Positions 24,962 to 37,581 of a DNA stretch of 64,000 nt are shown here, piece after piece (positions within the stretch are counted from its first letter, which is position 1; every line of letters starts with the position of its first letter). The translations under genes and the position numbers were made by a program. Under the pieces are notes generated by a model, which was not told where the DNA came from, ran no database searches, and saw only the letters and a list, made by a program, of their open reading frames with translations. The DNA is taken from NCBI GenBank assembly GCA_911728455.2, contig OU452223.1, positions 16,177,802 through 16,241,801 on the forward strand, read 5' to 3'. Origin of the DNA: Marthasterias glacialis (Eukaryota > Echinodermata > Asteroidea > Forcipulatida > Asteriidae).

Positions 24962-27070
24962 CTGACCGAATGGTCAGATCCCTTTCTGGTATGATGACAA
25001 TCGTTGCTCATGATCGCGATTTGTACAAAGGGAACCAGTCTAAGATGGCGGCATCTTGCTTAAGGGTCTACGGTGCAACTCCCCTTTAAAGTATACGACA
25101 TAATTACATGGCATGTCACACCACTATCAATTCTTCTGTCACCTGTGGTGCCCGTCACATTTTTCTTAGAACCGGCTGCTCTTTATAACGATAAACTGCA
25201 TGCCACGTTGCTTTTATTGTACCATGTAGTTTTTTGAATATTTGTGGCTAATTATAAATGCTATAAACGGCAACATCCGAAACTTCCAGAAATGCAAACT
25301 TTCACCAATGCTATGTTTTGGAAAAATAATTGAAAGGTTTGTAATGCACATCTCATTATCATTTAGGCCTACTATATAATTCTTCTAATAACAGTGTAAG
25401 AAAAAAATAATTATAATAATACGTGCGATTAAATTATGTTTTCAGATCCACGAAAGGAACTATACAAAACTTGTTTTAGAGTTTTATTTTCCCCTCGACA
25501 AGTTTGTACATTACATTTGCACATGTTCCCGTTGACTTGAAAGATGCCAAATCGTCAGATTGTGATATAGAATTATTTTTTTTTTTAAATTATAACAAAA
25601 GAAAGTCAAGAAGAAAATTAGTTTTGGGGACAAATGCGAAAATTATCTCGTTCTTTTCTTTATCTTTTGCAACTTTGCGTACCGTATCACAAGAGGGTGG
25701 GCGTTGGTATTTGGCACCCGGTAAAAAGCTAATGCCAATTTTATCATTCATAATGTGGGAGAATTTGGGAGCAAGTGTCGTGGTCAATTCAATCAAACAT
25801 TATTTCTTAAAGTTTGAAGGTATAATTTTGTATGATGCGAAATGAATTTCGAATGAGTAAAAAATCTTCGGTCACAATACTTATACCATACAATAATAAA
25901 CTGAAAGACAGACACTGCGTAACAAACACTAATAAACTGTTTTTCCGTGCGATTTCAATAACTTTCATAACAGAATACATTACGTGTAACAATAACAAAC
26001 AAAACGTACAATGCATTGATGACGTAACCCTTAATTGTTGACGCGTGCAGGGACATGGTTCTAGTCCAGCTTTGGACTTCCATTAAAACACTTTTTTTCT
26101 GTTCCCTCCTTTCAAATTTAATTAAGTGTTCCGGTTACCAAAGGAAAAATATATGGAATTTATAAGCATTAAGGTAGACGAAAAAGTACACATTAATTTG
26201 AACTCTTACAAATGGCCGAATTTAACTTTACCCTGAAGTCACCTATTTTTGAATTTTACTATTATTATTGTTAATGTTATATTGCTTTCGTTTCATTGTT
26301 ATTACTTTTAACCTTATAATTTATTAAACAAAATGCATAATGTGTGAAACTTGGCCAGCATTATACAATGTATTTGCAAATCTGTAGTGCACCTTTCTAC
26401 GCAAAATTCATGAAAAAATACAAAATGTGGGAAAACCGACACGAGAAAAATGGAGCAAAAGGAAAGAAATAAAACACTTTCATTATGAACGTTTCTTTTT
26501 TACCCATGTACAAGTCTATACAAAAAAGCGCCACAAAAAGTTTCAAAACTACCGGGTATATTTTGTTATTTGATCCTTCAAAAGGTTCAAAATATGTCCC
26601 AAAATCTGTCCCAAAATATGTCGATGCACTGCTTGAAAAAGATTTGTGAGGCGGGGGGCGTGACAATCAAACTTATGAATCATCCACGATGTAAACTTCT
26701 TTTTTTTGCCAAAAATGTATTACCTTAGCAAGCGGTAAGGAAGTGAGTCAGAGCTAAGTTTCCTCATTCCAAACTGTTGAAACCTTTTTCCACATTATTT
26801 CACACTTTGGAATTGTTGTTGTACAAAACACCACCATAAAAAGCAATACCATAATAAGGCAACGGGGAAAGTGTTTACACGTCACGCTATTCAACTCGGC
26901 ACACTGGACTACACAAAAAGTTCACAAAAGCGCGGCTGGGAACGACGGTAATTTGTATTCAGTAACATGAGCGATCATATTTCCTTTCACAACCAATTTT
27001 CAGTTTGGTCTACGTGTGCTGTAAGGCTCTGGGGCAGATCTAACTTCTCCATGGGCATAATTTTTTCCAA

Positions 27071-27105
27071 CAGAGAGAGAGAGAAAGAAAGAGGGAGAGA
27101 GAGCA
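27071..27105. repeat. GA-rich microsatellite
   Basis: Imperfect (GA)n/(GAAA)n tract about 250 bases 3' of the minus-strand WH1/CRIB gene; on that gene's strand it is a CT-rich tract. Confidence 0.7.
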
Positions 27106-27358
27106 AGGTTTTAAAGTAACAAAGCTTTGTGTACACTCTGGTATCCGGGTTCAACGCGGACAGCGTTTTTGCAATTTCATTTTCACAAGTGAAAAATGGA
27201 ATTGCTTTGCGTGGCCCCCTTTCGTAACTCTTGCAAACAACGCAAGACGTGTTCGAAGGCAAAACACATGTCACTTTGTATTATTTCGGAAACGTAATCA
27301 GTCACTCTTGCAAAAGATGAGTTTAGGCACTTTGGGTGGAGCATTTATCCAGTTATCC

Positions 27359-28099
27359 TCAATCGTGAAGTTCATCTAATCCAGAGTCTTCCGTAGACGT
27401 ACTCTCCGCGTATGCCATCATTTTTGAAGTGTCTCCATTTTCTGGCACCCCGCCGAATTGCAGAGGCGGGGCATTGGTGGTGTTATCGGTCCCCATCATT
27501 CTTTTGAGAAACTTCTCGTGATCCAAATTGGTGATGTGTTCAAACAGGCACGGTTGGGATATCGTCTCCTTTTTGGGTAGCATTACTTTGGGCTCCTTGT
27601 GTTTCTTCTTCTTCTTCCGGGAGTTACCAGATTCACTGTCCAGGACTATCTCGTTTAGCCACGAGTTCACTGTGTCCATGAGTTCGGCCGCGGCCTGTTC
27701 GTTATCGAAGCTCAGGCCGGCAAGTTTTTGGGCGTCCCCGGAGACGTTAAGCGTGTGGAAGTTGGTCTCCGGGGACTTGTACTTACTGTCCGGGGTCAGG
27801 CCGTCTTTCCACTGCACGAAGCCGGTTCCCTTCTCGGCGATGCATAGCAGTAGTCGCCGCTCATTTTGCCTGTTCTCAAAGATCAGGGTTGGGAACCCTG
27901 TCGTCTGTAGTTCCCACCCACCTAGATTGGCCATATCCTGTAGGGTAGTGAAGTACAGATTGGCTAGGGCGGGACAGACGTACACCCGACTTTTCAGGCT
28001 GTTAAAGAAGCGTTCGATCTGCCGAATGTCGCTCTCTGTACAGCTCCCCGCCACCGCCGCCATTGCGTTCGGATGCCCGGCGACTCCAACCACATTCAT
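27359..28099 (-). CDS. WH1/EVH1-like plus CRIB-like domain protein, intronless
   Basis: A 246-aa uninterrupted frame. Residues 38-148 look like a WH1/EVH1 (PH-fold) domain: SRVYVCPALANLYFTTL, a central strand ending LLLCIAEKGTGFVQWKDGL, then FHTLNV and AGLSFDNEQAAAEL, which parallels the WASP-family pattern FHTF...AGLNFADEDEA. A run of five lysines (SRKKKKKHKEPK, 160-171) follows. Next comes ISQPCLFEHITNLD (180-193), close to the CRIB consensus ISxPxxFxHxxHVG but with Asn, Leu and Asp in place of the second His, the Val and the Gly. The tail is acidic. The order WH1, basic, CRIB is that of the WASP N-terminus, but no proline-rich or VCA region follows. A Cdc42/Rac-binding regulator is inferred, not shown. 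The first ATG (28099) is used; the ATG at 28063 has a stronger context. No intron interrupts it, so a retrogene origin is possible. Confidence 0.72.
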   Translation of the reverse strand: MNVVGVAGHPNAMAAVAGSCTESDIRQIERFFNSLKSRVYVCPALANLYFTTLQDMANLGGWELQTTGFPTLIFENRQNERRLLLCIAEKGTGFVQWKDGLTPDSKYKSPETNFHTLNVSGDAQKLAGLSFDNEQAAAELMDTVNSWLNEIVLDSESGNSRKKKKKHKEPKVMLPKKETISQPCLFEHITNLDHEKFLKRMMGTDNTTNAPPLQFGGVPENGDTSKMMAYAESTSTEDSGLDELHD

Positions 28100-29436
28100 G
28101 TTCGTTATCACAGCTCGCTCGGTGTTTAAGATTTTAAAATTAGATCAGTCAGCATGGAGCATACCAATCGTTCCACACACACTGATTGCTGGGCTCCGGG
28201 GCGCAATCTCACCCTCTGACCTCGTCGCTCGCTGCACGCCAGTCGTCAACCAAACAAAAAGCTTTCAGCCACCAAATGACGTGCGTTTCATTATATTCAC
28301 CATGAGGCCAGTGCACATGTACAACAAGACAGCCTTGTTTATAGTGACCGAGGTATCAAATTCCTTTGCCTGTGATACAACCAATTCGATAACACTTAAC
28401 TTCTATTTCAGTTAGCCTTCAATTTTCACTCGTGGGAGTAGGTCCTCCTCTCCCGTAAGAGCTTAGCCTTTCTACCCTTGAACCCTCTCGACAAAAACAC
28501 CGAAGCTTCAAAAACACAAGGCGTAAATGCCCTCAACTTTGATCCGTGTTGAGAGGAGAAAATTCCTGACGTTCGACAGTCCGTCTCCACGCTGAGTTGT
28601 GTAGGGTTATCCACACACGACGGCGTATTTCCAAACAGACGAGGTATTTGCCCGTCGCACCTTACCGTCGCACAGCGTTCCCAAGAGGACTTCAGACTCC
28701 ACCAAATGTGCCCCAGTTCGAGTCATTGATGTGTATCCCCTGTAGGAATCGACAGAAAAGAAAAAAAACCCATTCAAATTACTCCATAAAGCCACAGCAT
28801 TTTAATGTCAAACTACAATGTGCAAACTTTGACGGCCCTATCGGTATATCAACCATGCCCGTCTGAGGAATGTACGCACCGCAATCCGAACAAGCAAGTC
28901 GAAGCCATGCCCTGTTGGGATTCTTGTCACTCGGTCATCATCCAAATTAAATGATTCATTTCAATTTAAAAATTCGTTTTTAATGAACTGTAAACCAGTA
29001 ACAGACCTCAAGAGGAATACAAATCGTCTGTGAAAATACAACATTAATTTATGAGTCGAGAAAATAGACCACAAAATCACCATTACTTATTATTCCCAGT
29101 GAGACAGTCGCAATGCGCACGTAATACCAACGTGCACAAAATACCTATTGGTACCGAAAACAAGCAGTTTTTCGTTTTTTCCCCACTCAAAATGGGATCT
29201 GCTTGTTTAATAAAATCTTCACAGGTTGGTGGGTGATGGATATATCGACAACTATAGGAGAATTGAAGTGAATATACTATTAAAAAACAATAACGTTCCT
29301 TTGAGTTTGACAATATTGGTCTTATAGAAATATATTTAATATATATTGCTCTATTCGAAGTCTACACAAAGTTCGCATGTATTGTTTTGAGTATAAAAAT
29401 ATTATGTTGATGTTGAAACTAAACCTACCACCAAGC

Positions 29437-29500
29437 ACCATCACCACGACCGCCATCTTGACCCAATGCACCCAATGGACTGTGCACACTAAACCGACCT
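29437..29500 (-). promoter_or_regulatory. Promoter-like patch with CAAGATGGCGG and a possible short first exon
   Basis: On the minus strand CAAGATGGCGG ends at 29450, a YY1-type element that often spans the start codon of TATA-less genes. Its ATG (29457) opens a frame reading MAVVVMVLG that meets a donor-like G then GTAGGT at about 29438. Just upstream are two ATTGG (reverse CCAAT) motifs and CACTTCC, an ETS-like site. I could not find a second exon that continues the frame, so this is only a candidate start. Confidence 0.25.
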
Positions 29501-30169
29501 AGGAAGTGCAAAGCCGGACTTTATTTTGTGGCAAACCACGAACAAAACAGGTCATAATTGCATTCCAAAGCTGATGGTGGTATCAGAGTTATTAAGACAA
29601 CTGCTAGGGTCTGCCCATCGCCCCCCCCCCCTGATTTACTGGATTGGAATGTAACTCATTTCTTCACTAACATTAAAAGATAAGAAATACACAATCTGCT
29701 TTTAAATTACAAGGCATGATTTAGAAACAAACAAAAACAAACAAACATCCAAGTGGGGGTCATCAAGAGTTAATCGCAAACAGTGCTTATTTTTAGAGTT
29801 GGAATAAAATATTAATGAAGGCTGCACATGTTTACATTATTCGTTATCCGGAAAAGGGGAAAACTTGAGATGAATTAATGATGATTCACTTTCAGGGATC
29901 TAAATCAATGTGCCCTTTTTTTCTTTCAATTATATCCACGCGATCAAATCATGCTTCACGGGTTGTCCTTTTTTAATAAACCTCTCCCTCAAAAAAACAA
30001 AAATATTTAAGTGGAAACTTCTTGACATTCAAAGCGATCTTGACAATATAATATCGATGAACTTTTGACCATTACAGTGACCTTGCTTTGTTCTCAAGTA
30101 ATAAAGATAAATCATGGGTCACTGGGTAGTCTGATTTCCATCCAGGCAGACACGGAGGTCTAACCTAAT

Positions 30170-30303
30170 GGGCCCAACTTCATGGCGCTGCTTAACCAAA
30201 GAACTTTGCGCTTTCCGGCGCCCTTTACAACGCGTATCTCTACGGGCCGTGGCAGGGCGTAAGCGATGAACTCCACGGTAAGCAGAGCCATGAAATTCGG
30301 CCC
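30170..30303. mobile_element. 134-bp MITE with GGGCCSAAYTTCATGG ends
   Basis: GGGCCCAACTTCATGGCGCT at 30170 and AGCCATGAAATTCGGCCC ending 30303 are inverted repeats continuing into GCTTA / TAAGC, with few mismatches over about 25 bp. The interior is GC-rich compared with the surroundings (GGCGCCCTTTACAACGCGTA). The ends resemble the 24783-24961 element. Confidence 0.65.
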
Positions 30304-33300
30304 TGTGTGCACGATAAAAATAACACTTTAGAGAAGAGGATATTAAATCAAAACACAAGGTTTCATTCTATGAAGGTTTCTATCACTCGGAAAAACAAAT
30401 CTCAAATCTGACCCTTGCCAACTAATCTGAAAAGTGTTATGGGCCTTTGAACTTACATTGTAAGTCTCACAAGAAGGTAAGGACTGTGTTTCACCATTGA
30501 AATTAAATAAAAGCTAGACGACAATATCTACGAATGTGGAAAAAACGAAACCGAAGTTAATATGAACGTGGGTTAAAGACACATTACATGGCTGGCAATA
30601 TCGCAACAAAACTTGACCAATTTCGGTCTGAAATCTTCCTGGTTATAAAGTTTATACCGGTAGAAACCCTTCCTCCTGAGATTTTTTTTTTCCTTCTGAA
30701 GCACAGTTTGTATCAGTCGAGGAAAATGACATTTGAAGATCTACACATCGACGTTGCTGTTTTTACGATACCACAATCGAAGAAAAAACCCGACATGAAC
30801 GTGCAAAAAAGAAAAAGCAAACCGTCTTTCGTTACTTTCATAAAAACATGATTGAATTTGACAACCATTTCACAAGTTGGTTGTATGGTGTGTTTATTAA
30901 GGGATGTCTAACGTGAAGAAAAGGGATACGGGTGTTTTGACAGAGCGAGGACGTCCTCGCTTCGCTTTCGTGTACAAAACCACTGGGAACGACGCTAAAA
31001 AAATAATGTCTAAACTAACGGGGTAACAAAGAGAAGTCCTCGATTTACGGGGTCGACAAAAGTGTGTGATAGTGTTGACATGACTCTACTCATCCCAAAA
31101 CACACATGTCTTTACCTTTGAAGTGCGCACCATTAATGTATCGCTGCTTTTGTATCTGAATTAAAACTGAGACCAATAACTTCTTATATTTCATTTTCTT
31201 GAGGAAATGTGCAAAAGAAAATTAAATACCATGCGCTCTTTTTTCTACAACCTGTTTCGTTGAATATCATGTTAGGGCTACGCGTCAACCAATTAGTCCC
31301 ATAAATACAATTCCTGGGAAACAACTGCGCTGTTTTGTTTTTTTCACTAAAATATGATAATTAAAGAAACATCCTGCACATCAAATTGGCGAGGTAATGT
31401 TACTATGGACTCCATGATGTTACCATCTCCACTAAGCGCGAGTTTTTTTTTTATCTTTCCCTCCCGGAAGCGAGACGCCTGTTTGATATCCATTACACAT
31501 TTCCAGAAAGAGAACATGTTTGGCGACATAACTGACCCAGGTTTGCGCCAGTGTTTTCTGTATCTTGTATCCTCGAATTATATATATATACCTGTTCAGC
31601 CCGTATATTTATGAACGTCAGCACGACATCTGAAGGGAAATCTTGCTTTGGATGAGACTATATAGCATTATATTGGAGAGAACTATGGTGTTGAAGGCAT
31701 GCGTACAAACGGTGCATATTTTCCAACCACGTGGTGGTCTACATACCTTTGTACGGCGGGGGCCTAAAGACAAAATATGTATAAAGTTTCTCAATAGTTT
31801 TTCCACCGACAACGCAAAGAGGAGCTCTGTTAATTCCTCCATGGTTACGACATGTCAAAAGTGAAACGAAGTCATGTTAAAATACAAAGTGTATATTGGG
31901 GTAGTTAAAGTCGCCCAACATGCACACTGTTCATGTGGAATGTTGTGCCCATTACTAGTCAAGCTTCATAAATATACAATAGGCCTACTCGTACTTTTAT
32001 TTTTTGTCAATTATTCGTTTTAAGATGATTATTCTTGGTTTTTCGTTACTGGTGGTGTATTGTGCTTACCCTAAGCAGTCCAGCCAGCTCAAGATGAAGT
32101 GAAATCATTATTGCCTGTTGTACCCCATGGAGGAATAATGGCAGATATATCTTTTTAATGTAAATTTTACTAAGCATAAATACAATAAAATCCTCGCTCA
32201 CGGGTAGTAGGGCCTCCTCAGTCGGTAGCCTACCCGTTCTCTATCTTGTCATAATAAACAATTAATCCCCATGGTACCCGTGGAAGTAGTAGTTTGTTCA
32301 CCTTAATGGTTCCACAGCTGATCAGTCTGTCCTTTATCTATGCTCTGCCCACGTCGTCTACCACGGCCCCACGGTGACTACTGTCTCATGCTGTATACAA
32401 TCTGTAGACTTCATGGCTGAACCATTGCTCCAGACCGTAACTATACCATTTATCAGCCATGAACTACGATCGTAACACCATACAGTCATGTTCATGTACA
32501 TGTACGTGACCATTCTGAACAAACATTCAGTGTAGAAAGGCGTACACCTACACGACCCAGACATAATTATAAGATATAACACCAATCAAAAACTGAGCCT
32601 TACCTTTCTTTCCTTCTGACCACATACAATATGCAGATATATTACTGGACTGCGATATTCCTGCTCCTCATCGACAATCCCACGTTCCTGCATGAATGAA
32701 CGTTCACGCTACTCTCATGTCACTGTTCAAGTCATACGTCTGTTGACATGTACCATAAATTACTGCTCATGAGGCTCATTAACCTCGCCTTTCACATGTA
32801 AGTGGACTTTATCGTGAGACACTGCTCGTAGACACAGCGGCGATTGGAAGTAAAATGAACATAAATTGCTGGTATAACTGAATAGCAGTTATTTTTTTTA
32901 TCACCGGCACAACGGTTTAAAAAAAAAGGGTTATTTACAGCAAACGCCAATGTCTCTGCGCACACTACACTGCATGAGTCTCCTGGGCGTGTTGTGCCAT
33001 GAAGCAGTCCGTGAAATTGCGGCTTGCGCAGGCTATTGTTTGGAATTACAAACATGCAAGACGACCCATCGGTGGACTCAAAAGCCGTCTGGGTTGTGGG
33101 CATAAACATACCCCGCAGAGCTTGTTTTCATCAAGGTTATCATGTATTTCCGCAGGACTGGTGAAAACACACGTCCCTGTTCCTTGCGCACCTGGTAAAA
33201 TGTTGTTCCCGAACGCCCACTTTGAAAAGCTCAGTGAACATAATGTAACTCATTACTTCACTTCAAAACTTGTGAAAGCCATGTCCTCTATGTGCAGTTG

Positions 33301-36300
33301 AGCGACATGCAAACCAGTAATGGAACAGTTCCTGTGCGCAAGCTGCACAGGCAATGACTAAACGCCTCCCCTACAAATTCTGAATGCCACACCTAATACA
33401 CGAGAGCAATATTGTCATCCACAGCTTATGTACTTTTTTATACCACTCTGCGCATAAAGGACACGGGCTGTACACCCTACTCCATTCAAGCGAACTCGAT
33501 GACGTATACCCAGGAACATTTCCAAAGGATTGAGTCATGTTTCGCCCGGGGGTGCAACCACTATTTTAAAGTTTTAGTATCCAAAGGGCGACATGAACAA
33601 ACAAAGTTTGTGGTTCAGGACCACAGAACCTGTGCTGCAAACCTATCGGCCCTATCATATATGCTTCGGCCAGGGATGAGGTAGCCAGTACAGGGGTTTC
33701 CCATAGTTGTGGTGTTCTCCCTATACCAAAACTCAGCTAAATGGCAACAATCCCAATTTATTTGTCAAAAGCAAAACCTTTTGGTCTAAAACTATGTGTA
33801 CGTAAATGCTGGGATGCTCTTTGTCTAAACCCCGATTCTTTGCAGACAAGAACGGATTTCCCTTCTTGATAAGTCAATTAATTAGGGGATGTCATGAGGT
33901 GAAAGTTGTCCAGGTTTAACGCTTACGACATTTGATCAGGTTCGCTCTAGTATTGTTTTCTTATCCCACGTTATTTCCTTAGCAGCAACTTAATGAAATG
34001 ATAACCACAAGACGAATTTGTAATGGGTGCATTGAGAAGATAGTATGGCAAAGAACGATGACTATCATTTGGCCGTTTTTGTCGACGTGTGCCCCGCTAA
34101 TAAAATTTCCCAAACGAAATTGCTTTTAAAAACTTGTATTTAAGCCATTTGGTTTGGGAAATAAGTACTGCGGTGAGGCATATGCCACTGTTGAAGCTAT
34201 AAGGTACTTAATTTATGCTAAGCAATGTGAGAAAAAAAACTTTACTAACGTTGGGGTTGGTTGGGTTGTATGTGTGTTTGTTTGTTTGTTTGTTTTTTCG
34301 GGAAACATGGTGTTTTCTATACGTTGACTCGTTTTTTCTTATTTTGTGGTTGGACGCGATAGTACGACTTTAGTACGACTGTTATTGATAACGCCTGCTT
34401 TGAAAGTACACTTCCTATGCTAAATCATGGTCGCACTTTCACAAAGCTTCATTTGTTATTGTACAATGGAGACTGAGGCAGTGTACATTGCGCATTATAC
34501 TACTTATGAACTCACTTTTATAGCTTCATTAACAAGCAGACTGGAGCAATGCACTGTACAATAATAATGTTTAGTCAGTTTTTTTAGAGCGTATTATGTG
34601 AACATAATTATAAACAACGGTTGTATTCGCTATCTGAGGTTGTGGTTCCTTTCTTCACTGGGCCTCCAGGACTCGGATTTTTGACGCAAAGTAATACGGT
34701 GATTTGTCAATACTGCCATTGTGATTTCTAATGTGACATAACAGCTTTGCTCAGCAGTAAGATTTGATAGGTATCTTTGGGAAATTGGGCCCATTACGAT
34801 CCAATTTAGGCATACGCAGGCGATGCGTTCATTTGGGTAAAAATGTGGAAAAAATAAATGCATAGACATAAAATGGGATTGAAGTTAGTGATCACAATAA
34901 AAAAAATGTAATGATTCGGCAGCATGATTTCCTGTGATACACCAGTAATTTAGACTCCTAAAATGCACCAGAAGAATGTACAATTTGTCTCCAAGTTTGA
35001 AAACTTCCTAGAGGGCATGCCCCAGATCCCGATAGTGGGGCTTCACACTCACTTATCTCATTCATACCACTTTCCCTTTGGAAAAAGCATTGTCACTCCT
35101 TGACACCCAAAAAATAAAAAAATCAGTGGCGGCAACACGGATAACGAAATTATTGTCACTGTAGAGAATGCTTTGATGTGTTGTATTCGTAGAGCCTTTT
35201 TAATGCAGGGTTTAGTATTGTTTTATGTGGTTTTATTACAGTTTTGATGCGTCACTGCATGCCTTTTACTCAATCTAAAGAACAGTAAAGACATACGAGA
35301 CTGACATTTTCACACGAGTCGTCTGTGTAGTTTACCCGAGTTCGTGTTATTTTTGCAAACCTGATGAAATTATTTTAACAGTGATTGCACTGTTCGGAAA
35401 GTAAACGGTGCACTAACACCAGTCAAAACGAACGACAACATTACTGTTTGTGTTGGATGAATAATATATTTTGGGTAAGTTTTTACTTAAAGGTGCTCTC
35501 TCGTCGGGCTTGAAGATTCGATGGAATGACTTGTAAGTTACCTTTGACATTGGCTGCATCAAAGCTTTGCTTACGTTCACGCTTGCATAATCGCAGACGG
35601 GATGTGCCATCACTTGCTTTGATGATAGTGAGTGATGTTCAGCTACAATTAACGTCACGTATACAGAAATATGAATTGGAATCAACGAAATTTACACAAA
35701 AGGTTCAATGTGATAAACCCTTAAATTAAAACCATGAGCAACACATTTTAGTAAACTTAATTTTGCAAATTAAATTGTCGATCATTTTTATCAATTGATA
35801 TGCCTATAGCATGTGGCACTAACTTTATAGTATTTCTTTTTATGTGATTTATTTATTTAATTTGTTAAATTATTATTTTTTTATTTTTTTATTTTTTTAT
35901 TTTTTTTTTTTTGGGGGGGGGGGTGCGATTAAAGAACATGATTAAAATTAACTTTAAAACCAGCTCAGATATTGATTGAACTTTCATTATTCCAATTTTA
36001 GTTGTAATGAAGCCATTCATTACGTTGCAGGAAAATCAGGTCATCATTCGAAACGCAAAACCAGGATTGTGAACAATTCAGATTAATGTGGACTGGGACG
36101 GGAAAAAGCAACTATTATTATGTTTAACTGACGCACGATAACAAAATGACCCAAACTGGCGACAAAATGGGAAAAAACACACCTCGCCGATTTTCCCCTC
36201 TCGTGTGCGGAGTATAGGCCCACACACCCGTGGGGTCGCTTCGCTCAGGTATAAACCCATGCCCAGCAAACTCTCGGTGGGTTTAAGTGTACACAGGAAA

Positions 36301-37536
36301 CCACCTCTGTCAGTTTGTCGTCCTGTAAGCCAATGCCACTCAAATCAAGGACATTATGCAGTTATTTTATTCATCAGAGTTCCGTCAACTGCAACCGGAG
36401 ATTTCGTGTCTTTATTTATTTTTTTCTTATTCAGTGACCTTGCTAGGCTGTCGATAAGGTCAATTGCACTACATCGTCTGTTTAGTTCCGTTTAAATACA
36501 ATTACAGCAAACGGACCGAGTGTTGGGAAAAGTAAAAAAGAAAAGAATAAAAATGTATGATATCAAAATATTTATCTTGACGGTTATCCCGACCCCGTTT
36601 TGATTGGATGAGGTGGTGCGCTCGTTCCATCGTGATGGGTCATATAGGCCTACTTCGTCACCTATGCCGCCCGGGGCCGAGATTCGCTGTAACTGGTTAC
36701 GGGGCCCATTATCTGTCCCTATAAAGCAAAAGGTTTTTGCGGTAAGAACTTAACATTTGGGTCAAGGGGTAATTCAGAATAATCATCGTTTAAAATGTCG
36801 GTCTATTTTCGAAATTGGGAGTGGGTGGTGGGTCAAAAGAAATAACTAAATCGAAATTCAGTTTTCAATTAATAAAGAACAAGTTAAAAGGGGGAAAAAT
36901 GACGGGACAAACAGGGACTTCTCCTGGTCGTCTGTCGTGTCCTGGTCGTCTGCCATGCCTTATGTCTGCGCAGTTCCATTGTAAGTGGTCAGCCTTGTTT
37001 AGCCGACCTCCACGCCCGATGGAGACGGCGTGAATTTCCTGTTCTGTGTTTCAACTATATATTAAAGTTGCATATAGCTGGAAGCCAAGAAAGCCATCGA
37101 AACTCCTGACCTGGGAACACTGATCTAAAATATCTGCTTCATTTGAGGCTTTTTTTTATTCTTCCCTGTACTAAGAATAGTCTGTCAATATTTACAAATC
37201 GAAATATGGGGTGAGTGGTCAAGTCGAAAAAAAGATCGAAGTTTTTAAATATTGATAGGATTCGGAATGACCCCTCAGCCCTCCGAGGAGATACTGCGGT
37301 GCTACATACCAGATATTGGCAAATAATTAGTTAAAAGAAAGGGCGAGGTCTGAAATATATATTGTGAGCCTCCTTTTACAAGACTTTTGTTCTTAGGGAC
37401 CATCCTTATTAAACTAGTCCCAATAAAAAAGACATTCAATGATTAACTTAATAAAGTAAACAAACGCAAACTTGTTTTTGCAACATAGACTAGCAGCTAG
37501 TCTACTATAAACTATGACCCTTGTTCGACCTTTAAA

Positions 37537-37545
37537 TCACGTGAC
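37537..37545. promoter_or_regulatory. TCACGTGAC E-box upstream of SND1
   Basis: A palindromic CACGTG core within TCACGTGAC, 36 bases before the SND1 ATG. Such sites bind USF, MITF/TFE and related bHLH-zip factors. No TATA box is visible. A caution: the ATG follows a pyrimidine stretch and TTGCAG, so it could begin an internal exon after an untranslated first exon, in which case this E-box would be intronic. Confidence 0.4.
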
Positions 37546-37581
37546 GAAGCCTTTCTTTCCATAAACTTGCACGTTGCAGGA

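Larger units (their letters stand above)
8747..27358. other. Gene-poor intergenic region rich in small repeats
   Basis: Eighteen kilobases with no open frame I can assign to a protein family. What it does hold is listed separately: a foldback element (11014-11836), a possible related element (19858-20192), a (GTCA)n satellite (16567-17190), MITE copies (23921-24036, 24666-24779, 24783-24961) and G/C homopolymers near 20578, 21640, 22866 and 23701. The stretches 8850-11000, 12400-16500, 17200-19800 and 20200-23900 otherwise show nothing I can name. 5' untranslated exons or distal regulatory elements cannot be excluded. Confidence 0.5.
28100..37581. other. Gene-poor intergenic region upstream of SND1
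   Basis: Nothing with convincing protein similarity. The left end must hold the promoter and 5' untranslated region of the minus-strand WH1/CRIB gene. Local features are a promoter-like patch at 29437-29500, a MITE at 30170-30303, C and G runs near 29622 and 35913, a T-rich stretch at 35870-35912, and the SND1 proximal promoter before 37582. The frame at 34630-34869 and the other short frames here lack any domain signature. Confidence 0.5.

Noticed and set aside
25036-25090. AAGATGGCGGCATCTTG as another gene start
   Set aside because: The frame stops after 14 codons without a donor, and no promoter-like context is present.
27528-28415. A 295-codon plus-strand open frame, the longest in the window
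   Set aside because: It is antisense to the WH1/CRIB gene over most of its length. Its translation has no domain pattern, while the opposite strand shows WH1 and CRIB motifs and a charged, protein-like composition.
34630-34869. A 79-codon minus-strand frame near an AAATTGGGCCC motif
   Set aside because: No domain signature; the motif resembles a degenerate MITE end but a matching second end was not found.
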